Source: Rhabditoides inermis
Lineage: Eukaryota > Nematoda > Chromadorea > Rhabditida > Rhabditidae
Direction of reading: 5' to 3'
DNA: 64,000 nucleotides
Assembly (NCBI GenBank): GCA_963966185.1
Contig: CAWZYM010000078.1
Span: forward strand, 385,632 to 449,631
Shown: piece after piece, positions 11,458 through 22,364 of the stretch
Numbering within the stretch: the stretch's first letter is position 1
How the letters are laid out: every line of letters begins with the position of its first letter
Position numbers and translations under genes: made by a program
The notes under the pieces: model-generated
Database searches by the model: none
What the model saw: only the letters and a program-made list of their open reading frames with translations
What the model was told of the DNA's origin: nothing

Positions 11458-12097
11458 CTAAACAAAGACAGCTGAACAATATCGCATCTTAGCCATAACC
11501 GTCTGCCTCTCTTGTTTTGCGCGCTATTGCCGAGAGCTGACTCTCCGTATTCCTCTGATCTACCCCACTTCGCGCAACTTATTGCGAGCACAGAATTATA
11601 TGAATGTATGTACCAGTAGTCTAACGCTTCCAGTGATACTGCTAAACGTTCTCATGGGTGGGTGCTCACTGAGATTAGCGGTCTGCACCAAGTCTGGCTG
11701 ATTTTGTATAAAGTAATCATACGCGATACGTTTCAGCGATTTGACGTATAGCAGTCAAATGATAAGTTCTGTAATGGGTTAGATGGTTTTCGAGGATACA
11801 AAAATACCTAATCGGTATAATAATAAGTTTATCGCATGTATGTTTAATAGAATATGCGAGAATTGCGGATAGACACTGACGGAATGAATACGATTGTGTG
11901 ACAAAGTGAAATATGGCGAAACTGAAACAAGATGAGCTAATATAATGCTTATCATTCCAGGTTGGCGTGTGGCTTCCGGAAGAGTTCATGGAGGGTCGGA
12001 TCGGAGTGGCGATCACTGTGCTACTCACTCTGTCCACTGAAAGTGCGGGAGCGAGAGAGCACCTGCCGAGTGTCAGCTATCTCAAGGTACGGAGAGG

Positions 12098-12191
12098 GGA
12101 GAGAGAGAGAGAGAGAGTGAGTGAGAGAGAGAGAGAGGGATAGAGAGAGAGAGTGGGGGGGCGGAGAGAGAGGGTGGAGGGAGAGAGGGAA

Positions 12192-12244
<53 letters not shown>

Positions 12245-12302
12245 TAGAGAGAGAGAGATGGGTGTCAGAGAGGAGGGAGGGAGGAAGAGAGGAAGGGAGA
12301 AA
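12098..12302. repeat. Long (GA)n microsatellite with GGA interruptions
   Basis: About 200 bases of GA repeats follow the 5' splice site of the channel intron almost directly. Apparent Ser/Leu- or Arg/Glu-only reading frames here are artefacts of the repeat. Confidence 0.95.
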
Positions 12303-12599
12303 GGGATGATGAGAGAGGGAGAGATAGATTCGTTCCAGGCTATCGACCTCTGGTTCGGTTTCATCACCGGTTTCGTGTTCTTCACTCTTCTTCAAACACT
12401 GTTTGTGATTGGATTCGACAAGAGAGCAGCACAACTGGTAGGATTTGTGGATTTTATCAACTGATCCTCTAAAATCAATTTCAGAGAAAGTGGGCATCGA
12501 AAAAGAAAACTGAAGCGACGGAAGAGAAGCGCGCAGCGATTCTGGAGAAAGCGAACCGCTATCACAAGACGGTGAGATATATAATGCATTAGGTATATA

Positions 12600-12603
12600 A
12601 ATG

Positions 12604-12651
<48 letters not shown>

Positions 12652-12665
12652 CAATATATATAATA
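12600..12665. repeat. (TA)n tract
   Basis: Nearly pure TA dinucleotides in the channel intron, extending into TATAATATA sequence. Likely a length-variable microsatellite. Confidence 0.9.
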
Positions 12666-12764
12666 TTATTATTTCTTCTCTCCCCGCGCTGTGCGGTCGG
12701 TTCGACTAAATGATCCTGCGCGAGTACCCTTGAGCAAGGCGATGCAGAAGCTCACGTGGATGCA

Positions 12765-13062
12765 GTACTACTGGCTCGAGGAGATACATGCGACTACGTG
12801 GGAGGAAAGGAACACCCGGAGCCCTCCACCGTCTACCATGGTACTCTAATGGATTGGGCTGATTATCGATCAAGTATCGATTGAGTATCGATCAAGAATC
12901 GTCGTCCACCACTAACCTCTATTGCTAAACTGTATTCCCCCGGCGTTAGCCTACCAAGATCTTGGCCCTACTGCATGCTTCCATTCATATTGTTGTGATT
13001 GCAATGTCATGTACAGCTATAACGATACCGGATAAATCTCTGAACTCTGAACTCTGAATATA
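12765..13062 (+). mobile_element. Dispersed repeat with (CTGAACT)n tail, copy 1
   Basis: About 300 bases match 22365-22652 closely, including ATCGATCAAGTATCGATTGA and GCATGCTTCCATTCATATTG. Both end in a short 7-base tandem tail, TCTGAACTCTGAACTCTGAA here. A 3' end made of short tandem repeats is typical of RTE/CR1-like non-LTR retrotransposons, so these are probably 5'-truncated 3' ends. The open frame near the left edge ends DYRSSID and is not a recognised domain. Confidence 0.6.
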
Positions 13063-13295
13063 ATGCAAAACATAATTTTACGAACCTCTGTAGTATCAGC
13101 GACTACAAATATGTACTAGCATTACAATTGCGTCAAAACTTTGAATACAGTTCGAGCGATCTATAGTTCCGCTCACTTCAGATAACTGGACAACTTCTGT
13201 CGCGTCTTCTACCCGCTCTCCTTCCTACTCTTCCTCATTATGTACTATTTCGTGTTCACAGAGGAAAGACAGGACGATTGCATCAATCGATTGTG

Positions 13296-13885
13296 AATTG
13301 TGATGTATTCAATATGTTATGTATGTGTTATAAATTATAAACAGTTGCTTTAAAACGCAGATTCGAACGAAGTTTTTGACCAGCATGTATGATCCTGGTC
13401 CCAGCATCGTGAAGTTGCGAAAAACCTCAAACACAAATGAGAGCTGGAGTTTTTAGTAGCAGGCTTTCCCCCTCTCACCTTTCAGCCTGCTTCCTACCCT
13501 ACCGGAATCACTCTACGCCTCTCTCTGATCAGAGGCGTTTATGCAGTTTCATCTTGCGTTGCATGACCTTGACAAAACCCATCCCCACAATCCTCCTTCA
13601 CTTCTCAACTGTTTTCTTCTGAAAAACAATCTCTTGTTCTTTTTAATTCGAAAGGATTAATTTCGTAACGCGTAAATAATGCTACACTTCATAATGCCGA
13701 ACAACGCGCGGGAAAAAAACCGCTCGATACTCCCTCACTCACTGTCAATACCGGTGAAGTAGGAATTGCTGACTCGCACTCCCTCCCTCACTGCTTTTCG
13801 TCGTAGTTTTCTTGTTTTGTTCTCACTTCTTGGGATTTCTATGTCCGAACATGTTTCAGGTGCCTGTTAAGTGTGGTCAGGTGAT
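13296..13885. other. Intergenic region without a visible gene
   Basis: No spliced coding signal on either strand. A 61-codon plus-strand frame from 13437 has no recognisable domain and no support. Confidence 0.5.
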
Positions 13886-14747
13886 ATGGCTCTGTTCGCG
13901 CGTCCTCGCCTGCCCTCGCTGGCGCCCCTCATCCTCAATCACTCGTATCGCCTCGCCACCGCAGCAGCCGTCTGTCTGCTCCTAGCACTCATCGCACAAG
14001 GATACTATGAGGTGAGTATCGATCGATAGTTGATTCACAACACGGTGCTAGAAAAGCGACGACAAAAATTGAAGAAACACGCGCGCACTTATCGCACACC
14101 GGTGTACACCAGGTTAATCAATGACAGTGACGTGACAAGCGCGGTATCGATACGTATCACTAGAGGGTGCGCAGTGAATGATACTACGGTACAGCGTAAG
14201 GTGTGTCTTGCATAGAGGATCAACCGGTCGTTTTTTTGGTCGTCTTTCAACAAATTGTAGTGCAAGAAACACTTTGCAAAATTTACTGCAATGATTTGCT
14301 ACGTTTGTAAAGAAAAAAGCTACCGCAATGATTTGCCACGTTTGTAAATAATCCCCGTCTGCTTGGGGCCGAAACAACGTCTCACTTTGTAGTCTTGGTT
14401 GTGTAGTGTCTCCTCAATTCCGTTTATACTATTCCTTATTGATCGATGCTTCCAGCTCACCTGCATTCTCCTCTGGGTGACCGCGTTGCACGCGATGCTC
14501 GTCGAAGCGAGGTTTGTAGTTAGTTTCACTTCACTTCTCTTCTCTTCGAACATGTGTGTTCGATGTATCAAATTATTGCCGTCTGCCTGTAACTAAGCGT
14601 CATCGTTGGCGAAGTGTGTTTTTTTGTTATTTGTTCATCGATTTCAGCCCTGTTTCTCCTCCCTCTTCTACCAGCGATGTTCTCGTATCCATAGGACACA
14701 GCCGGGCCGAGCCTGACTGCACGGTTGGTTTAGACTATTCGCCCAGG
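13886..14747 (+). CDS. Unrecognised protein with two hydrophobic segments (3' end unresolved)
   Basis: Three phase-compatible exons are seen: 13886-14013, 14456-14511 and 14648-14747. The first encodes a basic start (MALFARPRLPSLAP) and a membrane segment (AAAVCLLLALIAQGYY). The second gives another hydrophobic stretch (LTCILLWVTALHAMLV), and the third a polar region (SPVSPPSSTSDVLVSIGHSR) ending in phase 0. Where it continues is unclear: an open stretch near 15450-15530 (TVALCRPYSPREELLRN) could be the next exon, which would fuse it to the BTB gene below. I do not recognise the family. A small membrane protein is the cautious reading. Confidence 0.4.
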
Positions 14748-15516
14748 GTATGACTTTTCTCAACAACAAAAAAATTGATGTTTGGCCGGACGGTCTAGGA
14801 CTATATAGGGTATCCCCCATTTTCACGGTACAATTATCGGCGGTCGGCCCCAGACAGGGGCGAAATGACGAGCTTTTCATGCAAATAGGAGAAATTCAGA
14901 GGTTTTACGCCGAAAACACGGCAAAAATGAATGAAAACGAAAAATCGAAAACTAGAGTTCTGTGCGGACTCTATCAAAGCACCTTCTCCCTCAAACTGGT
15001 TTCTGTAGCATGGGTTTGAAGTGAGTTATTCAGTTTTCTAGACTTCACCTATTGAACTGCCTCAAAAACGTGGTTATCGAACGATAACAAGAAAACTAGA
15101 GCGAAATTCAAAAAGCGAAATCTAGAGTTCTATGGGGCGGGCTGGGGACACCACATATCCGAAAAATTGGAAAGGTTCATCAACTCCGGAAGGAGTTATT
15201 AGCTCTTAAAGGTGAAGAACTCTGCTTCATTAGAATCGCTAATCACCTTCATTTCCCTAAAATCAGATCGCAAAGCGCGCGATTCGCGCAGTCGAATGGT
15301 CTTGCGCGGGCCGGTAGCGCGGCTAAATGCGATGAAATGATGTCTGGAAAATATGCGGCGAGATGGCTGCCGTGCCGTGAACCGGGGGGATATTATCCTA
15401 TACATCCAGGGTGTTTTCCTCAAAAACATGGTTGTTTGAGACGGTGGCCCTATGCCGTCCGTATTCACCGCGCGAGGAGCTGCTCCGCAACGACGACGAC
15501 GACAAGCCCACCACCA

Positions 15517-15680
15517 TGGTCTACAGGGTTTCCACGGTACGCGTACCGAATATTTTATTGACTGGTTTCGTAGAAATCCATCCATCTCCACTCTATGAGC
15601 GACGGGCCGTTCCACAACGAGAGCAGCGCCATTCCCGGTGTGCCCTTCGGATGGTGAGTGCCCGCGAGTCGTCGTAAAGG

Positions 15681-15744
<64 letters not shown>

Positions 15745-17930
15745 GCCAATAGGAGGTTTGCTCCAGGCGGGTGCGCGCGTTGATCCACGACGCTCGCCGC
15801 TCGGTGCGGGTGGAGATGGGCCCGGACTGCAAGCGGGGCGACGGCGGCATCGGAGCCATGTGCCTCGAGGCAAGGTATGGGACAGTCGGGCTGATGAGTA
15901 GTCGCAAACTGAGCAGCTGCTTGCCAAGACTCAGATTCCGGTTATTAGATTCTGTGTTCATCGTTCAGATGCCACATGGAGTTCGACGTGGACGCGCCGG
16001 TGGTGGAGATGAACGACGAGGAGGGAGACGACAAGCAGGTGGCGGTGTGCGAGCAGAGAAGCGTGGTTAGTAGCGATCATTGTCGCGTCTCTCGGAAACT
16101 ACCTTCGAAACGCGATCAAACAGTTCATTTCGAATGTGTACTAAAGTTCCCGCCATTTCTCCAGTTCAAAAATCCCCGCACCATTCGCGCGCCATGGCTG
16201 TTTTGCACCGGTCGCGCGCAAGCAGCGCAACTAGGAATATACTGAAGCGATCAGTGATCGATGCTGTGGCCATTAGACATGATGCAAGGCCTATAAAACA
16301 TGTGCCACAGCCTATGTAACGTGCTTGCGCACAGATTGTGCTCCTGGAGAAATGGAGAGGACTTTACTGAAGGACAGTCAGAAAGAAGAACGCGCTCGCC
16401 TGTAATGGTTCATCTACTCAGACCCAACAGTGTTTTTGTTTTGAAGTGTTCTGAAGGAGAGTCGGAAAGAAGAGCGCGCTGAAGCGACGGCCACGTTCAT
16501 CTACTCATTCTTCAGACATATTCAAATGAGAACTGATATCACAGCCGGAAACCACGAAAAAATATCACCTTTTTATCCAACGTTTCGGCACTTGGCCTTC
16601 ATCAGGGATGGACAGAACACACGTCAAACTTGGGTAATCAAAATTGTTCAGACAGTGACGCTGTCTCGTGAGCGTCCCACCCTCTGTCGCGTCTTTTCCG
16701 CGCAGCAGCTCGCCGGCGCGTCGCGTATTCAATGCCGCGTCACCCTCCTCCACCACAACATGAACAAGTCAGTGGCGTTTACAAATGTTTTGATTTTAGA
16801 ATCGCAAACGTGAGGTGAAGTAATGATGACACGTGAAGGTGACGGTTCCGGTGATAATCACCTTGAGGTCGTCTTTGGTGAATTTGTTGATTCGTCGATT
16901 ATCGATTGATTGCAGGCATCGCGACCGCATCTCTTTTGAGCGGCCGCACGCGCTCGCCGACGGCTGCGTTGTGTGCGGCGACAAGGAGTTCTGGGTGAAC
17001 AAGGGGGTGCGTGTTTTTTGTTGAAGCCACGATTCAAACCAGTGCGCCGGTAGCCTCTCTCATTTGCCAATGTCAAATCAAATCAAATGTTTATTCGCAA
17101 ACTTGATTATGACCCGTAAGTACAAAATGTCAATGTCTTGCCAATGTCAGACGCGTGAAAAGAGTATTAGAAGAGGAGAGAGTGCAGGCGCGCGGCGCGC
17201 TGTGGTTACTGAAGCGAACTATCAATTTATACCTTGATTTAATCAATTTTTTAGCTGCTCGCTCTCTCTTCTTCCTACTTTGATCGTCTTTTCTTTGCCG
17301 ACTTTGCGGAGAAGAAGCAAGATAAGGTAGAGTTCCACTAGTTCACTGACCAATAGGCGCTCATTTATAATGTTTTAGGTGACTCTGTCCGGCGAGACTC
17401 CTTCCGACATGGACCTTCTGCTCCGCGCCGTCTATGCCGCTCTCACTGGTGGGTATTGATTTTATTGATTGATCATATATCTTTATTCAGGCCACACTAT
17501 AGACGTCATCAAGGAGAACGAGAGGAATCTGGAGACGCTGCTCAAGCTATCCGACAAGTACATGGTGCGGGAGATTATTTTGATATGTTTTGTTTCTAGA
17601 TTACGATAAGATTACGATAGGAAAATACTTTTTCGAACTTCGTTCCGTTAGGGTTACGGTAGGAGAATATTTCAACCTGCGTCGATCCCCTAGGGTTACG
17701 ATAGGAGAATATTTTGTCATGCTCCGTTTCTTTAAGATTACGGTAGCGAATAGTTTGACATGTTTTGATCCCCTAGGATTACGGTAGCGAATAGTTTGAC
17801 CTGACTCCAGCTGCCGGGTCTGGCGTACCACTGCGAGCTGCTGCTGCGCACGGAGACGGGACTGGACGCGGCCGGGCTGATGCACAGATTCGACCTGGCT
17901 GTCACCTGCAAGCTCGCCGGGGTGGAGGTT

Positions 17931-17987
<57 letters not shown>

Positions 17988-18300
17988 CCTCTCCCTCTCC
18001 CTCTCCCTCTCCCTCTCCCTCTCCCTCTCCCTCTCCCTCTCCCTCTCCCTCTCCCTCTCCCTCTCCCTCTCCCTCTCCCTCTCCCTCTCCCTCTCCCTCT
18101 CCCTCTCCCTCTCCCTCTCCCTCTCCCTCCCTCCTCCCTCCCTCCCACACTCTCTCTCCCTCCCTCACTCACTCGCTGCTCGGCCGACGTAGATAGCCTG
18201 GAGTGTTGTCACGCCTTAGTCGACGAGCAGCGTTTTAATTAGTTCTGACCACTTTTCCATCTACTGCTCGTTGTACTCAACCTGTTTCTATTCTCTCTCT

Positions 18301-18333
<33 letters not shown>

Positions 18334-18478
18334 CATTCTCCCCTTCCAGGAGCACCTTCTCTCGCAGACGACGGCGAAGCACGTGAAGGAGATGATGTGC
18401 TTGCCTGGCTGGCCGGCCATCCACGGCGACACTTCCCGCCTTCTCCTCAAGCACATCGCTGGCCTCATCTCCATCTGA
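15517..18478 (+). CDS. Nematode-type BTB/POZ protein with an unassigned N-terminal region
   Basis: Supported exons run from 15753 on: CKRGDGGIGAMCLEAR, then CHMEFDVDAPVVEMNDEEGD, RIQCRVTLLHHNMNK, and the BTB core. The core reads KEFWVNKG, LLALSSSYFDRLFFADFAEK, VTLSGETPSDMDLLLRAVY and NLETLLKLSDKYM, followed by a C-terminal helical part ending HIAGLISI (stop 18476-18478). The order V(N)K..L...S.YF..LF.....E......L......FL..VY is the BTB fold used for dimerisation and often for cullin-3 ubiquitin ligases; nematodes have many such genes, often with a MATH domain in front. The upstream region may be a weak MATH domain but I cannot confirm it. The start at 15517 and exon ending PGVPFGW (15655) do not match phase with the 15753 exon, so the 5' end is uncertain. 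Confidence 0.62.
15678..15744. repeat. (CT)n microsatellite at an acceptor
   Basis: About 65 bases of CT directly before the CCAATAG acceptor of the BTB gene, serving as its polypyrimidine tract. Confidence 0.95.
17064..17149 (-). mobile_element. 62 bp retrotransposon 3'-end insertion with 12 bp target-site duplication
   Basis: TTGCCAATGTCA occurs at 17064-17075 and again at 17138-17149. Between them, 17076-17137 starts with AATCAAATCAAAT and continues TTTATTCG. The RTE-like element at 23315 starts in the same way with (TCAAA)n and then ACTTTATCCGG. Read on the minus strand this is a heavily 5'-truncated element ending in an (ATTTG)n tail, inserted in an intron of the BTB gene. Confidence 0.7.
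17604..17810. repeat. Diverged ~42 bp minisatellite in BTB-gene intron
   Basis: Five loose units of the form AGGATTACGGTAGCGAATAG then TTTGACCTG resemble the minisatellite at 10843-11225 and 31470-31612. The sequence is a dispersed intronic repeat, not specific to one gene. Confidence 0.75.
17932..18140. repeat. (CT)n followed by (CTCCCT)n hexanucleotide array
   Basis: About 50 bases of CT pass directly into about 24 perfect CTCCCT hexamers (near 17984-18128), in an intron of the BTB gene just after the donor at GGTGGAG. The Pro/Leu and Gly/Arg reading frames across it are artefacts. Confidence 0.95.
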
Positions 18479-18687
18479 TCTACTCAGCCGATTTTCCAGC
18501 GTTGATCTACGACTGACCTAATTGTATTTACCATGCTTTACTCCATGTTATGATTTATTCTTTTATTCGTGTGCTTCTCGGATTCAAATTGATCTACCAC
18601 TGCCCTTTCTTTCGTTTTTGCTCATGTCACGTTCTCATTCTCCGATTTCCCGCATTGTACATACGATGTATAGAAGAGTTATGTGTA

Positions 18688-18693
18688 AATAAA
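18688..18693 (+). other. Poly(A) signal AATAAA for the BTB gene
   Basis: AATAAA lies 210 bases after the BTB stop codon at 18478. It is the first canonical signal downstream and is followed by T-rich sequence. Confidence 0.5.
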
Positions 18694-18862
18694 TGTTTCG
18701 TAAACATTGTTAATACCAAACACGAAATGGAACATTCGTCTTTTGCAAACTAGATTTAAATCGATATTTATCAGAAGGTCGCTTTACAATACAAACTTTA
18801 AAAAGTGTGAGAGTGCGCAGCGTTGTCAGAGTTTTATGGTATCTACTTCGTCACTTTTCAGC

Positions 18863-18961
18863 ATGTCGCTTCGCTTCTACCTGCTCCGCCACCGCTCTCG
18901 CCTCGCCGACTGCTCTGTCCTCCTGCTCTGCCTGCTTCCCTCTCTTGGAGGACACGGGACC
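18863..18961 (+). CDS. Possible orphan first exon with signal-peptide-like sequence
   Basis: After a CTTTTCAG acceptor-like site, an ATG at 18863 opens a basic then Leu/Cys-rich stretch (SRLADCSVLLLCLLPSLGG). The next GT is the first pair inside the inverted-repeat element (GGTAAAACGCGG). This could be the first exon of a secreted protein gene cut off by the 9 kb element. No downstream exon in phase was found, so it may be chance. Confidence 0.2.
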
Positions 18962-19408
18962 GGGTAAAACGCGGCCCTGGCCCTGGCCCGTGGCCCTTGA
19001 GTGGTAAAATGCGGCCCGTGACCCTGTGGCCCTGACATTGTGTTATTGTTATTTACGTGTCTTATCTTCTGTTTCAAAGTAAAAATATGATGTAACTGTT
19101 ATTCTAAACACATGTACACCTGAAAATTACTACATTTCACAATTATGTTCGTGTACGTAACTCTAGCTCACTTTCAAACATCGGCCACGACTCTGAATCC
19201 GATGCTGCCCGGCCATTCTTTCTGCCTTCCAATCAGAATTGTCTATTCTACTGAAGCTGACCTATGAATTAGACACCTGTCTTTCAGAAAACACTAACGA
19301 CAACTGAATAGTGGGTTGGAATCATGATGTGAACAAAACATTAACTTTCTACACGTTAATATTTTTTATTGAATAATTGAATTATAAGAATTCATGTTAT
19401 CCGTATAT

Positions 19409-20047
19409 CACACGATCCGCGTAAGAATCGAACAAATTTCGGGCAGGTGGGACCTAGGAGCAACGTGCGTGGATACAGGGGTTTTCAAGGGTGCTCTACA
19501 AGGTAGTATAGGTGGTTTTGTCCCAATATGCAAATTTGGTCCAGTAAGGGACCATGACATCAAATCAGTCAGTTTTTGTCCAAAACAACTTCTGAAGAGT
19601 TTGTTCGATTTGTCTTGATAATATAAGATTTTTTGTACATGAACAATTTTTTTCATAAAATGAAAAAGAAAAAAGTTTTGATCAAAAAAAAAAAGAAAAA
19701 AATATTTTTTTGAGAACTTTTCGCCCCGAAACAACAATAGCGACTAACACTATCAGATTTATCGCATTTGAATTTGTCACTAGGATTTTTATCGTGAAAA
19801 TCCGGTGTTGCCTTTTCTTTCATCCAGAGCGATGAAAATGGCCTGAAATCAAAATTTTCCGTTTTCCCGCCATTTTCCAAGTCTTTCGTTCGGAAACATT
19901 AAAAATTACTACTAAATTCGGATTCTACATCTTATTATTAGTAAAAGTGTTGATTTATAGCCAAATCCAATGTTGCCTTTTCTTTCATCCAGGGCGTTGA
20001 AAATGGTTCCACAGGAGAAAAAGAGACCGTTGATTGCTTGTTGGTTA

Positions 20048-20111
<64 letters not shown>

Positions 20112-20835
20112 GGTGTTTGGTGTCTTGTTGTTTGATGTTTTGTTGTTTAGTGTCAGACGTGCAATGTCACTGCACGATTACACTTTCAACGGTCAATGGT
20201 CAACGGTCGGCAATCAACGGTCTCTTTTTTCTCCTGTGGAACCATTTTCAACGCCCTGGATGAACGAAAAGGCAACACCGGATTTGGCTATAAATCAACA
20301 CATTTACTAATAATAAGATGTAGAATCCGAATTTAGTAGTGGTTTTTGTTGTTTCCGAACGAAAGACTTGGAAAACGAGCGAAAAACTAAAAATTTTGAT
20401 TTCAGGCTATTTTCATCGTCCTGGATGAAAGAAAAGGCAACACCGGATTTTCACGACAAAATTCATAGTAACTAACTCAAATGCGTTAAATCTGACAGTG
20501 TTAGTCGCTTTTGTTGTTTCGGGGCGAAAAGTTTTCAAAAAAATAAAATACATATTTTTTTCTTTTTTTCGATCATAACTTTTTTCTTATACATTTTATG
20601 AAAAAAATTGTTTTTGTACAAAAAGTCTTATATTATTAAAACAAATCGAACAGACTTTTCAGAAGTTGTTTTGGACAAAAACTGACTGATTTGAGGTCAT
20701 GGTCCCTTACTGGACCAAATTTGCATATTGGGACAAAACCACCTATACTACCTTGTAGAGCACCCTTGAAAACTCCTGTATCCACGCACGTTGCTCTTAG
20801 GTCCCACCTCGTCCGATTCTTACGCGGATCGTGTG
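19409..20835. mobile_element. Fold-back element: 630 bp inverted arms around a 168 bp loop
   Basis: Left arm 19409-20038 pairs with right arm 20207-20835. Outer ends read CACACGATCCGCGTAAGAAT and its complement; inner ends read GAGACCGTTGATTG and CAATCAACGGTCTC. The arms contain T-rich tracts and a repeated module (TTGCCTTTTCTTTCATCCAG at about 19808 and 19972). The loop holds a GTT array. No coding capacity is visible, so it would be a non-autonomous fold-back transposon or a source of long double-stranded RNA. Confidence 0.8.
20049..20111. repeat. (GTT)n microsatellite in the fold-back loop
   Basis: About 20 GTT units at the centre of the fold-back element. Poly-Val and poly-Cys reading frames across it are repeat artefacts. 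Similar GTT arrays occur at 38660 and, on the other strand, near 32936-33046. Confidence 0.95.
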
Positions 20836-22282
20836 TTAATACGCAGGATTCGCAAAGCAGAACATGTAAGTGAATATTTTTATATGCATGAATGAATCAA
20901 TAAATGTTAGGAATAATTGCGAGGTTACTACTCTAATTTGCATGTATCAAACTTATTTCAAAAATAACGAATCAACAAGTACTTGGAAGTGATGAGAGTA
21001 GTATCAGTCCCTAACTCTGAAGTAGTGAACGTTGTGGGGAACGTACTTGGTCAGCTCGCTGTTGTAGACACACACCACAGGGTCGTCGTCTTTCCCGTCA
21101 TACCGCCAGAACAAAGCGAGCGGGGAAGGAATGCGATGAAGTGTTGTTTCTCGGGAACGAACATCGAGAATCCACCAAGAACGAAGTGGGTGTCGTCGAT
21201 CTAATATCTAATAACAAAAAGTGTCATTCGCGAATACAAGTTATAGATATATGCAATCACCGTAATCCTTCGGGGAAGGTGAACAAGTCTGGTCGCTTCG
21301 AAAGAAGTTCCAATGGCGCGAATAGTGCAGATCCACGTGTCTGCCGGTCGGCGCACCTCAATCAGCGGAGAATCGCAGCTGAAACAAAAGCATTTGTCGT
21401 TAGTGAGTCTGAAATAACAAACATGCAGGTCCTATCCTTGAAAGCAATACTAGCGATGTCCGTAATGTCCTCGTCCCAGTTCACCAGTTGACTAGAAGAG
21501 ATAAGTTGAACTGCACCAATTTGTATTAAATAAAACTTACATCTCTTCGTGAGACTTCTTGAACTTCTTGCGTGCTGTGCAGGCAGAATCGGTGCACGTC
21601 TGCTTGACATTGAAGAAGCGCGACGTTACAGTAATCTCATGCATCTCTTCCTCCGAACCCCATCCGTCCACCAGCTCGTTACTGTTCAGCTGTCACAACA
21701 CACATTTAAATAAATGACTTTAACAAACTCTATCACCTTTTTCTTCATCAGTCGAACGATCTTCTCCTTATTCTCAGCCGAGTTTCCTTTGAGAACTGCA
21801 GTCATGAATCGGCTCCATTTGCCGTGCTTTGGATCGTTCAGGTTCAGTTGCAACCACCTGATAATTAACGAATGAGGGAAATACTGGTCCCCCTCCCCGG
21901 AGGTCTTACTCGTTGAGATCATCGGGATTTAGATGGTGGAAGTGGATCAGCATCGCGATTTGGCCGTCCACAGTGCACGTGTTCGTCGAGTTTGGACCTC
22001 CCCACACAGGGAACGCCGCGTTTCGCGGAACATTGCAATCCTGGGAACCATGCACGTATTTAACATAAAAAATGAACAAACCATACATACCATACATGTG
22101 AACTTAACGCCTTTGTCGAACTGTGTGTTGGGAAGATGGTGACACCGGTGAAAGACGAAAGACTTGCAAATTTGACACCGCGAGCAGTAGTCATACTTGA
22201 GCTTGTCAAACGCCTCCTGACTCAGTCCCTTTGGCCACGGTTTCGCACAGTCGCATCATAGAGGCACCACCACAGTGCTGCA

Positions 22283-22363
22283 TTTGCCCATTTTGACTGG
22301 TACACACTCATCAACCAGCAGTTCTGCGCGGTTGCTGAGTGTGTACCAGTCAAAATGGGCAAA
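22283..22363. repeat. Perfect 28 bp inverted repeat with a 25-base loop
   Basis: Arms at 22283-22310 and 22336-22363 (TTTGCCCATTTTGACTGG... and its complement) pair without mismatch; the loop has a further CAACC/GGTTG stem. The transcript would form an 80-base hairpin. It abuts the retrotransposon-tail repeat starting at 22364. Confidence 0.85.
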
Positions 22364-22364
22364 C

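Larger units (their letters stand above)
8908..11493. repeat. Segmental duplication, copy 1 (partner 29582-32176)
   Basis: Sequence from 8908 to about 11493 matches 29582 to about 32176 almost base for base. It covers the first three Ig-gene exons and the 3' half of the BTB/armadillo gene, introns included. Differences are scattered substitutions, variable microsatellites, a longer 42 bp minisatellite here and a loss of about 300 bases at 11296. Matching stops abruptly after AACAATATCGCATCT (ends near 11490 here, 32168 in copy 2). Confidence 0.85.
11961..13295 (+). pseudogene. 3' fragment of a Cys-loop ligand-gated ion channel gene
   Basis: Exons 11961-12086, 12339-12436, 12485-12571 and about 13183-13295 encode the pore part of a pentameric channel. 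Visible are TM2 (GRIGVAITVLLTLSTE), TM3 (IDLWFGFITGFVFFTLL), a basic cytoplasmic segment (RKWASKKKTE) and TM4 (FYPLSFLLFLIMYYFVF) before the stop. The ligand-binding domain and TM1 are not found between 9.4 and 11.9 kb; that space holds the duplicated BTB/armadillo fragment, whose edge is at 11493. In the TM4 frame the codon before Leu-Asp-Asn-Phe (13183-13185) is TAA, so the last exon is not cleanly joined. A retrotransposon-tail repeat sits in the intron (12765-13062). Most likely a gene broken by the duplication. Confidence 0.65.

Noticed and set aside
12021..12497. Ser-Leu-rich and Arg-Glu-rich ORFs in (GA)n tracts here and elsewhere
   Set aside because: Dinucleotide repeats read in any frame give Ser-Leu or Arg-Glu runs; no flanking domain.
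13886..14013. TMEM231-like ciliary membrane protein
   Set aside because: Only the first few residues and the presence of an early membrane segment agree; later exons show no similarity I can support.
15638..15901. Alternative plus-strand frame through the BTB 5' exon (LLQAGARVDPRR...)
   Set aside because: It does not splice in phase with the next exons, whereas the frame ending AMCLEAR does.
17738..18242. Gly-Arg-rich and Pro-Leu-rich ORFs over the (CTCCCT)n array
   Set aside because: Pure translation of a hexanucleotide repeat inside an intron of the BTB gene; borders coincide with splice sites.
20000..20263. Poly-Val or poly-Cys membrane protein
   Set aside because: Translation of a GTT microsatellite in the loop of a fold-back element.
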